In this document: positions 11,049-24,409 of the stretch, piece after piece
How positions within the stretch are numbered: the first letter of the stretch is position 1
Layout: each line of letters begins with the position of its first letter
From: Azadirachta indica
Lineage: Eukaryota > Streptophyta > Magnoliopsida > Sapindales > Meliaceae
Direction: 5' to 3'
Length of the DNA stretch: 64,000 nucleotides
Assembly: GCA_022749755.1 (NCBI GenBank)
Contig: CM040452.1
Coordinates: 20,478,350-20,542,349 of the forward strand
Translations under genes and position numbers: made by a program
Notes under the pieces: model-generated
What the model saw: only the letters and a program-made list of their open reading frames with translations
Database searches by the model: none
Told to the model about the DNA's origin: nothing

Positions 11049-14000
11049 TTAGCGCTCCACCTTTTGAAACAGATCTGAGAGAGCATGGTACAGAATGCCA
11101 GCAGCAGGAGGTCTAGGCAGTGTCCCAAGAAGAATTTCTGATGCACATATAGATGGATGACCATAGAATCTAGAATTTTCATGGGTTCGAGTAGCAACAA
11201 TACTCCCTTCAAGGGAGCAACCAACAAATGCACCTGCATAATAGATAAAATTTAAGCGCAAAATACAAAAGGAGCAGCATCAATTGTAGTATGCAGCTGA
11301 CTTTACTATCAATTGCAGCATGCAGCTAAATTTACTAAAATATTCAATGAAAGCAGATTTTGTTTGGGGAAAATAAAGACCACTGAAGTGAGAAATAAAT
11401 TTAAAATTTAGTCTAGTTATACCTAAGAAGATAATTTTTTCAAGACATTTCATGAGAACAAGACACATAGACTGCGATGTATGGAAGTCAATTGATTGAC
11501 TGACTCCAAGCTGTCTTTAGCATGTTGACAACATCCTCTGGGAGTGACTAGCACTTAAGGACTCTTCAAATTTCTGGTAGTAACCAGCACTTTTGGTTAT
11601 TGAAGATTAAATCAAGATTCAACTGAACAATGATCATCTGAAATTATAACTTCTGAATCATGTAGTTTAATTAAAATTTCAACTAGAAAGGATTCACTTC
11701 ATGCAATAAAGATTGGGACAAATAAGTCCATATGGACTATGAGACCAAAAAATAAAAGGCACTGCTAGTTAATTGGTATATTAAACAAGCTTGCCTAATT
11801 ACTTACAAGAAAACAAAACCATTATGGAGTGATTTGACAATTCCCCAGATTATTGGGGTAAAGAATCTTACCTTTACTGCAGCTGTATGTATAGCAAGCA
11901 GCATAACCTCCGACACCAGCACGAAGATCCGCTTCAGCAGCCCGTCCAACAATCCCGGCAGCAGCACTTAAGCCCGCCCCAATTGAAAAATGTACGTTTC
12001 CACTGAATGTTTTAATGGCACTTTTGGTTCTTAACACAATTATGAAATCAGTGAATTCACCTCCGACCTATTTGACATTGAAAAGAATAGAGTTTTTCAA
12101 TGCTTGAAGCATAAGGACATAAAACATACACAAGTGAATGAAAATATATGATTTCTTTGGCATACATCCACAAATGCATCTTTACATAGATGGGTGAAAC
12201 TATAATTTTCACCAATTCTACCTCAGAAATTCAAGGATCAATTTTTTTCGAAGGGAAATAGAATTGTGGGGCAAAAAATTCTACCTCCCGAAAACAAAAT
12301 GTCAGAGAGGTTAACATGGAAAGAATGGCCTGATATTTCCAATTTAAAGCATGCACAAAATGAATGCATGCCTGCACTCTGGCAGACATGCAAATTAATC
12401 AGCTGGAGAGACATTGTTTGGAGCAAAAATAAAGTCTAGTATTTAATTATATCAGAAAAGCATTAGTTATGCACCTAGGGCAAATTGAAACAAACTATTT
12501 TCTCATCACATCACAATTGAAATGGAATAGAACAAGGAAAGTGAATTAAGCAACTCAAAATTACCAAAATATCCCATTAACTACCTAGAAAACTTCTCAG
12601 ATAAAACTAAATAGAGTTACTTTACCTGGGGGCCCCAGCCAATACCGAAAGATGAAATGGCAGATGGTGGAGACCAAGATCCATCTTCTCTGCGAGCAAC
12701 AACTAGCCCTGTTCCAACATTGTAGGTCACCATCACTCCAACCTTTGCAATAGTGAGGACCGCAAGGCCTTTTGCTTGCTTTAAAATAGAATCCGGTATG
12801 CACTTCTCAGGTTTCAGCGATCCCACCTGAGAAATGCTAAACCATTATGACATGAAACATTAAATATCTACACTCTACCAAAAATGGTCAAGGACTTAAA
12901 TTAGAATGTTTTATAGTTTCATAAGCTATTGTTGATTACTGATGACCACATTAGAAAGACAACAAGAAGGTCAACTGGTTGAATGACCATTGCATGTCTT
13001 TCAAAGCTTAAAGCATCCATCTGGGTGAGGCAGCTGTATACATTCAGCCAGCTCAAACAACAGGCTTCATAATTTTTCTAAAAATAGCAGAGGTTTGTTA
13101 CAACATAATTCTGTCGTGTATGCATAAATCTTATCAAGGTTTTGAAAAATCATCTAATAAATCAAATGAGGTTATCAATCAATCTGGTTGAACTATGAAA
13201 GTACTTAAAAAAATGAATTTGTACCTTATCATAACCCCGTATTGTGTTAGCTGCCTTATAAATCTCATATTCCATGGATTGGCCCCACGGAAAATTGAGC
13301 CATGATCTCAAAGTACTGAGGTCAGTCAGATCATGCGTGGGCAACTGAGCTGCACGACTTACTTTTTCCATCAAATGTGATTGGATTGACTCAAGCCGCA
13401 CACAACATACATCACAAACCCGTTGTGGGTTCCCAGTGCGGAACTTAGTTGGCAACAAACTCCTTCCTTTAGAGCAGTCATCACAAAATATCCCTCCACA
13501 GAAACGGCAATGGTGTCTTGAGCACATGAATGGATGGAACCGCACATTACACAGCATGCAAGCAGTAGCACTACTGTCAGGCAACCACTTTGGCGGCTCC
13601 ACTTCTAGAAGCTCCCTAATGTTACCAAAATTAGCCTCAGTAAGAGTTTGAGCCATCTCCTGCCAGGCTTGGTCAAGGAGATGACTAGATATCCAAGAGA
13701 TTCTATTGACATCGCCTGAAGCAACAGCACTTACTTTCCCGCGGGCTGCAACTAACATCTCATTGAATACATCCCACATTGTCATCTCCTTATTTTCTCC
13801 GATAAACTGATTCCAACCCAGGTCTCCGTCAGGGAAGTATCCCCCGTCAACTTGGAGACCTTGTTTCCATTCTTCTTGTTCGCCTTCTGACATGGGCGGA
13901 ACTGAGACAGGTATCCAAGCTCCAGTTTCTTCAGAAAGTGGTGTATCATAATAGAAAATTTTGCCCTGTTTCTGGTGGCAAACACCCAAACGGCTTTGTT

Positions 14001-14640
14001 CATCATTGCCCTCCTTGGAGATTGGAGGTGCTGAACTATCACGTTTCCTTTGCTGCAACTTGTCTTCTTGCCCAAAATCACTTCCTAGTATCATATTGTT
14101 TTCTCTGTCTTCCTCAACTTCTCCAGGGACCTAAAATCCAGCACGCAAGAAACTCTAATATATTTTAGTCTGCTGTATAAACCAAGTAATAATACACAAA
14201 AGATTATAGAAAATACAAAGGCAAGCCCCTAACTGAATCAGCTATAAAATCTATTTTTCATAGATAACTAACATGTTAATGATTTTATGATTAACCAAAA
14301 TAATAAAACACTAACTACCAAAACAGCAGAACCATTAAGATTAGGGTCAATAGATATGAGCGCACCAAAAAGTCACAAAGAGTCGTGAGCAATAAAACTA
14401 TATATATATATATTTCTGTTTTGCTAAAAACAGAACAGAAAATTAAACGGTAGAACTCCACATTAGACTTTTTTTTCCAAGTTTTCTCGGCAAACAAACA
14501 GCAAAATAAAGAAACTTCAGACCAAAAGAAAACATAGTAATGAGTATTACCGGTTGAGAGAAGAGCTCCGGCTGACAGTCTTCGGGTTCAATTTTAGGGT
14601 AACCTATGTATTCCTCCATCGATAAAGCTTCGGTTTTCAT
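11049..14640 (-). CDS. CFS1: FYVE and SYLF domain protein, CFS1-like
   Basis: CDS complement(join(11049..11233,11872..12067,12626..12826,13225..14130,14551..14640)), 525 aa. Phosphoinositide- and actin-linked endosomal protein. Arabidopsis CFS1 acts in autophagosome/endosome traffic and cell-death control. The FYVE zinc finger lies at about residues 211-275, with paired cysteines (CMLC, CGGIFC, CDDC, CDVCC) and the RHHCRFCGG phosphatidylinositol-3-phosphate motif. The SYLF (Ysc84) domain starts near residue 333 (KPEKCIPDSILKQAKGLAVL) and continues through the last three exons (GAGLSAAAGIVGR). All four introns are GT-AG and phases agree. The start ATG at 14640 gives an acidic N-terminus. The order FYVE then SYLF is the plant arrangement. 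No lesion seen. Confidence 0.92.
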
Positions 14641-17322
14641 TTTCAATTGTTAATAATTTGGTTGAATCAACCAACAACACTAATTGTCATCTGAATTTCC
14701 ACGCAGATAAAAAGGCAAAATTTGGGTAAAGGATTAACTTATGAGCCAATTAAACTTCAAACCGAATTCATACTTCATCAAAGAAGAAGACAGAACACAA
14801 TACGAGGTTGCGTTACGAGTCGTCACCGTTCGGGCCTATGCGTTGAATTTGTTAGACTTATATCTTGTTTACTTTTTTTTTATAATTTCGGTTTTTTATT
14901 TTTAAAAAAAATTTAATAGGCCCATACTGAATATGTTTACATGAAATACTGAGTCCACCTACCAAAATTGTGGCTTCTTGACGAACTCCGTATGCAGACA
15001 GCAGTGTAGTGAGAAATGCTTGCGGGTGTTTTTAGTTGGGATCCAAGTGAAAACGTGGAACACTAAATCCACCTTAAAAGTTTATTGCAGGTACATTCAT
15101 CTACGGTAGGTGTATTTAGGACCAATTGGAAGTGTTTTTAACTAAATTCCAATATTGTTGCTAATACCGTTAAAGAAAATACACTTTTTTTACCTGACAT
15201 CTAAAAAAAAAAAAGGGGTTATTTTCAATTTTACCTCCTAATTTATTGATAATCTTCAACAATAATCTAAAATTTTAAAAAATCATCTGCAATACTCCTG
15301 TTGATAATAAATTCCTGTTAAAGTTACCAATGATAAAGGTAAATTTGAAATTTTATAAATATTTACAAAATAAAAAATTAATATAAGGGTAAATTTATAA
15401 TTATACAAATAACTAAATTTATTAAATAAAATATATAATTTTCCACTCTCTTCTCTATTTCCTCCTTTTATTACTTTTTTCTTCATAAAACTTTCAGTTC
15501 CTATGATGAGATTCTTCAATAAAAAACCATTAACAATCTTGAAATTGACAGATTTAGAGGTTTTAAATTTGTTACTTTGCGTGGGAGAAGGTGATGAGGG
15601 AATACTATTGAGGGCATGAATAGCCAAAATTTTGATGGACGTAAAGTCACCATCAACAAGGCTCGGTCTCGTGGGAGCGACAACAGTGGTTATAGAGGTG
15701 ATCGTCGCGTAGGAAGTGCTGGTGGATACAATTGTGGATATGGAGGTGCATTGGTTATGGTGGCTGTCGTAGGGCGGTTATAGTTATGACAATGGCTATG
15801 GTGGTGATGGTGATTCTAAGTACTCTATAGGCAGTGGTGCTTCAATTTTGTTTGGATTATGAAATGTTGTTTTGATCGCTAGGTTATGGTTGGTCTATTG
15901 TCATTAGAAAAAAAATGCACAGCTTTTTTTTTTTTCTACTGGAACAAAAAATATTAGAATTAGAGAATAAGTTAGAATTGAGTTAACTGAGTTGACTCAC
16001 TTTGGTTATTAATTAAAACAGTAACAATTTTTTTTTTCACTGCAACACGATAATGGATTCCTCATCATCTTTTTTTGAATATGATATCTCTAATAAGTGA
16101 ATGAAAATTAATTGATTTTGTTGTTGTGAGTTTCTGTATAAATTACGAATGAATCTAATATGCAATGAAGTGGTGTTATTTTAATTAATGATAGTGCCAG
16201 AGATTTGGAAAAAAAAATTACTGACATTTTTTATTGTTAGTAAGAAAAAAAGAAATTCAAAGTTGAATTGGATTGTTACAAGGAGAATTGTGGTTCTATA
16301 TTTAAGAAAAAGGAAAATTTGAAAATCAAATTAAAAGGAAGATTGTTTTCTTCATTTTTTTTTTGTAATTATTGATTTTCTTTTAAGTGTAAAAGTTAAA
16401 TTTTAAGAGATTGGTTGATGATTATGAAGTAGATTTGCTAGGTTTCCTTGTGGATGTTCAAGTATGGTGTAGAGATTATGATGAAGATGCAGTAGAAATT
16501 AGACAATGATGTTGTGTTCTGTAAATTGGATAACGATGATAGTGATGATGACGTGTTGTATAGGCTGGAGATGATGATAAAGATGATGGTGGGATTGGAT
16601 AATAATGGTGAGATTGGATAATAATAACAATATAACATATATTTATATATATCATTTATTTATTTAATTTTTTAAGTTGGTTACATACAAGGTTAATTTG
16701 GACTTTTTACTACACAAGGAATATTTTTGTCTTTGCACATAAAAAAATTGTTATTATTATCCAAAAAATTGTTACATACAAATTAAACCGACGGACGGCA
16801 TTCAAGAGTTTCTCGGCGTGGACGGAGGATTAGACGGCGCCGAAGCAATCACCGGCATTCGTTCGTTCTACATTTGGCGGCAATTAACTACGGTTAGGGT
16901 CGGCGGCGAACTGTAAAATTTCCATTTTCTGAACAGATTTTAGAGCTTAATGCAATGGTATGAGATGGATTTGTTGATCTTTGAGCTGATTGGGATGTAG
17001 ATTTGGTGCCTGTGATAATTTTGAAGTGTTGCTTTACTTGACTGATCATTTCGTTTCCTGTTTCATTTCGAAGTATAGAGTGCAAGTGCATCATTATTTA
17101 TTTATGTTTTCTAATTTTTCAATTGTAGTAAACATTCTTATTCAATTGTTATTTACTTGATTTAAACTCTAATAATTGAATCCGTTGAATTATATTCACG
17201 AATTGGTTTATACGAGGTGACCTATCAAAAAACTCACATATTGAAATTTAAAGACGGTAATGTAGAAGTCAAATGGTTAGGATCTCACAATAAAAACCAA
17301 GGATTGTGGTGTAGAAAGGAAA
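14641..17322. other. intergenic region with a gene remnant
   Basis: Contains the upstream region of the CFS1-like gene, a glycine-rich RNA-binding protein remnant (15601-15862), AT-rich DNA, and a GC-richer patch at 16790-16920 that may be the old promoter or leader of the decayed gene starting near 17323. Confidence 0.5.
15601..15862 (+). pseudogene. remnant of a glycine-rich RNA-binding protein (RRM end plus Gly-rich tail)
   Basis: The forward frame from 15601 reads NTIEGMNSQNFDGRKVTIN followed by KARSRGS, the last helix and strand of a plant GRP7/GRP8-type RRM (usual form: D-A-I-x-G-M-N-x-Q-x-L-D-G-R-x-I-T-V-N-E-A-x-S-R). Gly/Tyr-rich coding follows (GYRGDRR, GGYNCGYGG), but a frameshift near 15740-15780 moves the tail (GGYSYDNGYGG) to another frame, ending at TGA 15860-15862. 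Two TGA codons just before 15601 and the absence of the first two thirds of the RRM show a 5'-truncated, dead copy. No intron is visible in this part, so a retroposed copy is possible. Confidence 0.7.
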
Positions 17323-19618
17323 ATGTCAGAACACTATGCAGTGAGTTTCAAAGATGGTTCTACAAAAGAACTGAAGACAAGCAAAAGGGAGTTAAGTGTG
17401 ATGATAGATGAGGATCATATTCAAATACCTGAAAAACTATATAAAAGAACTGTATTATCTCTGGCAAAGCCTTCATAGCTTCTAAGACTTGGACTTGGCT
17501 CAAAGAATCTGCGGTGGGAAAATTGCAATAGATTATGCTACCTCCTGCACAAACTTGTGAGACAGCACAATTGGGTTGATGCAAGTGGTGTGCTCAGCGT
17601 GTTGTTGAAAGCAACAACTAAGGAGAAACATCATATGGTGAATCGGCTCAAGTACCTGGTACAAAATTTAATGTCAGTTCTTATTACACTTAACTTTTTT
17701 GTTAGTTTGCTTATCACTGATTTGAATTGAGAGTTATGGATTGTAGTGTTTATATTTCATGTCAATAATTATTATGTGAGAGTTGTAAATTGCCTTGAAT
17801 TTGGTGTGCTTGCAGACCTTTTGTTTAAGCAGTAAAATGGTAATTATTGATTAGATTTTGTGATATTCAGGTTTTAATTTTGGGTCCTTTCAAATTTAAC
17901 ATTTTAGTGTTACATTATTTGTGTAAGCAGCTTCAATCAAATTGTTTTGGTACTGCATGCAAATATTGCACATGAATGACTGATAACTGTTATGAGCTTG
18001 TTATGTAATTTTGTTGCTTAATAACTTAAGAAACTAAGATATTAATAGGAAAGCAAGACGCAACTGCTTCCAATCAATATATAACATTCTCTATATCATG
18101 AACTTATTGGCTGGTGCAAAATACTGGGTACAAAAGACATAATCATTGTTTACATTGATGTAGTTTCCGCTTTGCGCAAAATGTTTCGCAGGACTGTCTG
18201 CGTATTTTGTTGTTTATATGCTTTGATATTTTTCAGATCTAATTAAGCCATGCTTGTGAAATAATCTTTTTTATATAGTAACTACTTTTTGATATCTGGA
18301 TTTTGAACTTGAAAGCCTACTGATATCTGTGTTAGCATAATTTAGGCTTCAATGGAGCTGCTCAATCATTTGGAAAATGACTGTATCAACTCAGTAAGAA
18401 TCAAGAATGTCTATGACATTTGGATGAAAAGGATCAGGTCCATCAAAGATTCACTGCTGGAGGTATATTTTGAACACTTTTTCTTGAATGCTACTTGTTA
18501 AGCTTATGAAGAATAATTTTTTCAATGTTATAACGGTACCAAGTACACTATCATCAGTATGTTGTTTTGGTCTCTTTTAATTTTTATTATCCACTAAAAA
18601 ATTTAGATAACATATGAATTGTGTTACTGCAATATAAGGTTAATATTACATACAGCTTTGTGGGTTCTATTTCCAAGATATTCATACTTGCAGTAATATT
18701 TCTTTCTCTATATTAATATACACTTGCTAAGCAGGATGAGCTTTTGGTGCATTTGGAGTTTATCATTTTCTGTTTTACACGAGGTGATGTTAAGGAAGCA
18801 CATCAGGCTGCTATGAGGTACATTCTGCATTCTTCTGGATGGCAGCTTCATGTAGAACTTTATTGTATCTATGTATTTATTTATGATAGAATGTTGTACG
18901 TGGGTTCTCTATTTTGTTTAAAGTAGAAAGTTCTCATACTTAGATGGCTTTAGTGCCAAGATTTCCTTAGATTTAGCATGTTATCATATTTTCTGGTATT
19001 CTAATGAGTGGCCATATGGTTGTCTTTTGAAATTAGTAAGAGTACTGTTTCAAATTTTGTGAATGGAAAAAAGATTAGATGTCAGCGTGGAATCCATGCA
19101 TCTTTAGAAAATACAGTAAGTATTTCACAGCAGGTAAATTATTTATATTCTTCTTTTAACATCTTTTAAGCTTTATTTACAATGAGAATATGGCAGATGA
19201 TGTGAACTAGAGTCACCAACAAAATTGATTAGGACACCTATTTGGAAAATTGTTTTGCTTGCAAATTAGCATCAACCAGACTGCTTGCTTTTGTGTTTTC
19301 CCGATCAAGCTTCGCTTGACAATGATAAGTATTGAGGATGTTTTTCTCTACTTGTAGAATTTGTATTCATAGTTTGGTTCATGCTTTGAAAATTTGTATG
19401 TCCTCTATATATATGTGCATAATAGGCTTTATTTAACCATGTTCAGGACTATCAATGACCAAATTTGCACTATTGGTTTGGAAATTATGTCACCATATCT
19501 TTGGTTTTTGATTGCTTAGTTAATGTACTAATGCCTTTCCCAGTTCCAAATTTTGTTTACATGTACACAATTTTTTTCAAAGGAAAAGAAGAGAGAATAT
19601 TGAGGGCTACATCTGAAT

Positions 19619-19831
19619 TGTCGAATTATGTAAATTAATTCGAGAAAGTTTTATCGTAAAATATTTTTATTTAGTTTCATGATTTTTAGGAGATTCAGTT
19701 AATTGTATATTTAGGTACATTATTTTCCAGATTTGTAGGAGATTTTATGCTGGACTTTAGGCTGTCATATCTTGTATATAAGTTTCCTGTTGTAACCTAA
19801 TTCATTAGTGAATGACTACAGTAATTCTCCA
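19619..19831 (+). repeat. 5' LTR of the copia-type element
   Basis: 213 bp, starting TGTCG and ending CTCCA. By eye it differs from the 3' LTR at about 15 positions, 11 of them transitions, roughly 93% identity. Confidence 0.85.
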
Positions 19832-19845
19832 TTTGTTTTTCCTTA

Positions 19846-19858
19846 TGGTATCAGAGCC
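19846..19858 (+). other. retrotransposon primer-binding site
   Basis: TGGTATCAGAGCC is the common plant copia site complementary to the 3' end of initiator tRNA-Met. It starts 14 bases after the assigned LTR end, a longer gap than usual. A run of 25 A follows at 19874-19898. Confidence 0.8.
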
Positions 19859-20024
19859 TTAGGTTCTTTTCTTAAAAAAAAAAAAAAAAAAAAAAAAACT
19901 CTAAAATTTCTTCTTCTTCTTCTCTTTCTATTCTAGCCGAGTTCCTTCATCTTGTTCTTCCCAATAATTTTTCATTTATTTTTCATTCAAATTTCCCGTC
20001 CTTCTTCCTTCCTTTCAAGCGAAT

Positions 20025-20680
20025 ATGTTAGAGTCCACCGGAACTAGTCATGTCTCAGATGCTCTTGCAACTGAGAATAATGTCGCTGCCTCAACCAGAG
20101 ATTTGCAAAATATCTAAGCAGTATATCGATTGAACGGAAAAAATTATTTGAAGTGGTCACAACTGATGCGCACATTCTTGAAGAGCAGAGGAAAATTGAG
20201 CCATTTGTTGGATATGGGTCCTCCAAAGGATGATCCAAAATTTGCGGCTTGGGATGAACAAGATTCAATGATGATGTCGTGGTTATGGAATTCAATGCTA
20301 CTAGAAATTAGTGATACATGTATGTTTCTTGGATCCGCCACAGAGATTTGGGAGGCTGTCCAACAAACTTATTCCAAGTTTCATAATGCTGCCCAAATCT
20401 ATGAAATTAAGACAAAATTTCAACAACCAAGCAAGGAACTCAAACTGTCACGGAATATTCGAGTCTCTTGTAAGGCTTGTGGTAGGAAATGGACCACTAT
20501 CAATGCATTCAAATGCGTTGCAGCGAGGATGTTGCAATGTTGAGGCGATTTATGCAGAAAGATCGCATCTATGATTTTCTTGCCGGTCTCAATGTTAAGT
20601 TCGATACTGTTAGAGTGCAGATTTTGGGAAAAAAGGACTTGCCCTCATTGAATGAGACTGATTTGCCATGGTGACCAAAG
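20025..20680 (+). pseudogene. gag relic of the copia-type element
   Basis: An ATG at 20025 opens 30 codons before TAA (20115-20117). The same frame then continues with a gag-like region (LNGKNYLKWSQLMRTFLKSR, AAWDEQDSMMMSWLWNSM, ATEIWEAVQQTYS) typical of UBN2/copia gag. Frameshifts follow after about 20460, with a further gag piece (YDFLAGLNVKFDTVR) in another frame. Confidence 0.75.
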
Positions 20681-20958
20681 CTGCTAAAGTTACTAAAGTG
20701 AAGGAAACCAGCCGCATTCAACGTCTCAGCCAATTAACCTAAATCTGTCAATAAAGACTCGTTGTTTTGCACGTACTGCAAAAAACACCATTATACCAAG
20801 AACTTACCAAGAACTGCTGTTAGAAGCTCTATGGGAGACCCAATCGGAATACCAATGATACAGGACAAGCACATGTTGCAAGCACTCAATCACACGATGA
20901 CGGGGGTTTTAGTTCGTATAGTTTAGCATTAAGACTTCATAAGGAAGGACTTGAAAAA

Positions 20959-22057
20959 TTGTGGAGTTTGTTGGAGACACTTGAGAAACCTTTCTCGGTA
21001 GGTACTTGTTCACTGGCTTTCACAAGTATCTTTTCCTCTTCTTGTGCTAGTAGTGTCTCAGAAAAAATTCCTCCATATACTTGGGTGATAGACTTTGGAG
21101 CCATCGACCACATGACTTACACCTTTAAGTTTTTCACATCATATGAACTATGTTCTAGCCACAAAAAAATAACCATAGTTGATGGATCAGTTACCACTGA
21201 AGCTGGCCAAGGAGACATTTATATAAATAATTCCCTCACTCTTAAAAATGTTCTCCATGTTCCAAAATTGTTTGCAAATTTAGTTTCCATTCAAAAACTT
21301 ACCAAAGACTTCAATTGCAGTGTAATTTTTTCTTTATCACATTGTGTGTTTTAGGAACAGGGCATGAAGAGGAAGATTGGACATGCTAGTGAAAGGGATG
21401 GTCTTTACCATCTGGAAAATCAAAATGGAAGAGGTAAAGTTGAAGATTCCCTATCTACGTCACTTCTTTCTGAGTCTGTCATGTCAAACAACAATAAAAT
21501 TTGGCTTTATCATCGTCGTTTAGGTCATCCTTCCTTAAATGTTCTTAAATTAATGTTTCCTTCATTGTTCAAAGGGCCCAATTTAGAGTCTTTTCATTGT
21601 AAAGATTGTGAACTTGCCAAGCAAAGATGCTCCTTTTCCAATAAGTAATACAAGAAATCTCAATTCTTTTTTTCTTATTCATAGTGATATTTGGGGTCCT
21701 TCAATTGTTCCAAACATCTTTGGTGCTAAGTGGTTTGTTTCATTTATTGATGACTGTACTCGAGTAACCTGGATATATTTGTTGAAAAATAAATTTGATG
21801 TTGGTATTGTTTGTCCCAACTTTTACAATATGATCAAGACACAATTTGATGTGAGAATTAAAAGATTTCATTTTAACAATGTCAAAGACTATTTCAATCA
21901 AATTCTCTCTCCATTTTTTCAAAAAGAAGGAATTATACATGAGTTCTCTTGTGTCAATACCCCGCAACAGAACGGAGTGGCTGAACATAAAAACGGTCAT
22001 CTTTTGGATATTATGAGAGTCTTGTTGTTTCATAAATATGTTCCTAAACAATATTAG
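20959..22057 (+). pseudogene. protease and integrase relics of the copia-type element
   Basis: The protease region has VIDFGAIDHMTY where an intact element has a D-S/T-G active site, so the catalytic triad is altered. The pre-integrase zinc motif (HRRLGH ... CKDC) is still seen at 21510-21615. The integrase core keeps the first Asp (LIHSDIWG) and the Glu region (QQNGVAEHKN), but the second catalytic Asp region reads FNNVKDYF. TAG at 21352, a frame change near 21650 and a stop at 22055 break the frame. Confidence 0.75.
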
Positions 22058-22859
22058 GGGAAGTTGTTCTAACTGTTGCACATCTTATCTACAGAATTCC
22101 CACAAGGGTTCTTAGCTTCAAAAGTCCCATGGAGGTTCTTACGCAAGATTTTTTCCTAACTTCCATGCTTCCAATAATTTTACTCCTAGAATTTTTGGTT
22201 CATGTCCATTCTCAAAACAGGGGGAAACTGGATCTGCGTGCTCTTCGTTGTGTCTTCATTGGTTATTCCTTTACACAAAAGTGATATAAGTGTTATCATC
22301 CGTCCACAAGAAAATTTTTTGTTTCTGCTGATGTTACATTCGTCGAGAATGAGTCCTTCTTTCAACATACTTATCTTTAGAGAGGAGAATTTTGTCGAAG
22401 ATAGAGCAATGGACTTGTTTCTTCTTGACTTTCCTAATACACCAGAAATTCAGTCCACTTTTTCAGAGTCTGTGTCTGTTCCAATCCCTGTTCCAGGCAA
22501 ACCTACTCCTGTTGTACCATCTAGTGAGTCATCTAAGTCAGATAAGGGAATCCAAGACAATACTCAACCATTGTAGGTTTATTCTCAGAAGAAGATTCGT
22601 GTTCCTCGATATGTGAAGGTGCAATCCCTTGTTCATGTTGCTGTTCAGGTTCTCAAACCTATTACCACAACCATAGAGAGTCATGCACCATCAGTTGAGT
22701 TTAGCCAACCCGTAGATGAGCATGAAAAACCAAATGATGCAGACCTATCCATTGCACTTAGGAAAGGGACTAGAGCCTGCACCAAACATCCACTTTACCT
22801 ATTCCTGACCTACCAAAATCTCTCCCAAAGTCATAGAGTCTTCCTAAGCAATCTCCATA

Positions 22860-23590
22860 CGATAACCATTCCAAGAAATTTATCTAAGGCACTAGGGGAC
22901 AAGAAATGGGAGGATGTTATGAAAGTGGTGATGGAGGCCCTGGTGAAAAATAATACATGGGAGTTGGTATAGTTGCCAAAAGGAGTTAAACTAGTTGGAT
23001 GTAGATGGGTGTTTACAATGAAGTACAAGTCCGATGGTTTGATTAAAAGATACAAGACGAGGTTGGTTGCTAAAAAGTATACTCGAACCTATGGCATCGA
23101 TTATCTTGAAACGTAACACCAATTGTGAAGATGAATATGGTGCAAGTTCCTTTGTCATTGGCTGCAAATTTTGGATGGAATCTATAACAATTTGATGTTA
23201 AAAATGCATTTTTGCACGAGGATCTTGAAGAAGAGATATACATGGAAGTTCCTCCTAGGTTTGAATCTAAAGAAGGTATGGTATATAAGCTGAAGAAGGC
23301 ACTCTACGGGCTCAAGCAATCACCAAGAGCTTAGTTTGGAAGACTCACCAAGGTGATGATTGCCTTAAGATACAAGCAAAGTCAAGGTGATCACACCTTG
23401 TTTGTGAGACACTCTGATTCAGGGGGAGTGACGACCTCGTTGGTGTATGTTGACGACATGATAGTTACGGGCAATGATGCTAGAGAGATGCATGATTTAA
23501 AACAACGTCTTCTGAAAGAATTTGATATCAAGGAACTTGGGAGATTGAAATACTTTCTTGATATTGAAGTAGTTCACTCAAAGTAATGAA
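22860..23590 (+). pseudogene. reverse transcriptase relic of the copia-type element
   Basis: Fragments in several frames: [40 protein letters not shown] and the catalytic YVDDMIVTG box with DLKQRLLKEFDIKELG. Several stops (for example TAG at 22969-22971) and frame changes separate them. Confidence 0.75.
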
Positions 23591-23622
23591 TTTTCATTTC
23601 ATAACAAAAGTATGTACTTGAC

Positions 23623-24240
23623 TTGTTGAAAGAAACCGAGAAACTAGGATGTAAGCCTGTGGACACACCTATTGAGTTTAATCATGGACTATGTGATGTA
23701 CCTAAAAATCCGGTGGTAGATAAATATTCCTATCAGAGACTTGTTGGGAGATTAATTTATTTGACGCATATGAGACCCGATATCGCGTTCGCAGTAAGTG
23801 TTGTTAGCCGATTCATGCACATCCCTAAAAAAATGTATCTCAAAGTTGTTTATAATAGAATTCTGCAGTACTTGAAGGGCAACCTTGAGAAAGGTATTTT
23901 GTTTAAGAGAGGAGAATGCATGACTCTAGAAGCCTATATACACGCGGATTATGTAGGATCATTGGACGATAGAAGGTCAACCTCAGGATATTGTACTTTT
24001 GTAGGTGGGAACCTTTTAACATGGAAGAGTAAAAAACAAAATGTGGTCGCACGATCAAGCGCAAAGTCAGAATTTGGATTAATGGTAGTGGGAATTTGTG
24101 AGTTGTTGTGGTTGAAGATTAGTCTTGATGACTTGAAGATAAGGTGGGAAGGACCAACGAGGTTGTACTGCGACAACAAGTCTGCTATCAATAGCTCACA
24201 ATCCTGTGCAAAACAACAGGACGAAATATATTGTAGTTGA
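23623..24240 (+). pseudogene. RNase H relic of the copia-type element
   Basis: The longest open part of the element. It includes the thumb/connection region (YQRLVGRLIYLTHMRPDIAF) and RNase H motifs (HADYVGSLDDRRSTSGYC, TWKSKKQNVVARSSAKSEF, LYCDNKSAI). It shifts frame near 24200; the end piece (HFIKEKLESG) continues in another frame. Confidence 0.8.
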
Positions 24241-24409
24241 CAGGCACTTTATCAAAGAGAAACTCGAAAGCGGCTTAATATGTACTCCATTTGTTTCTTC
24301 GAAGGATCAGTTGCTGATATTCTCACAAAGGGTCTGTCAAGTACCATGTTTCAAGAGATTGTTAGCAAGCTTGGAATGGAAGACATCCATTCACCAGCTT
24401 GAGAAAGAG

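Noticed and set aside
15283..15627. 114-codon minus-strand frame near the GRP remnant
   Set aside because: Opposite strand to the recognisable RRM remnant and mostly AT-rich low-complexity sequence.
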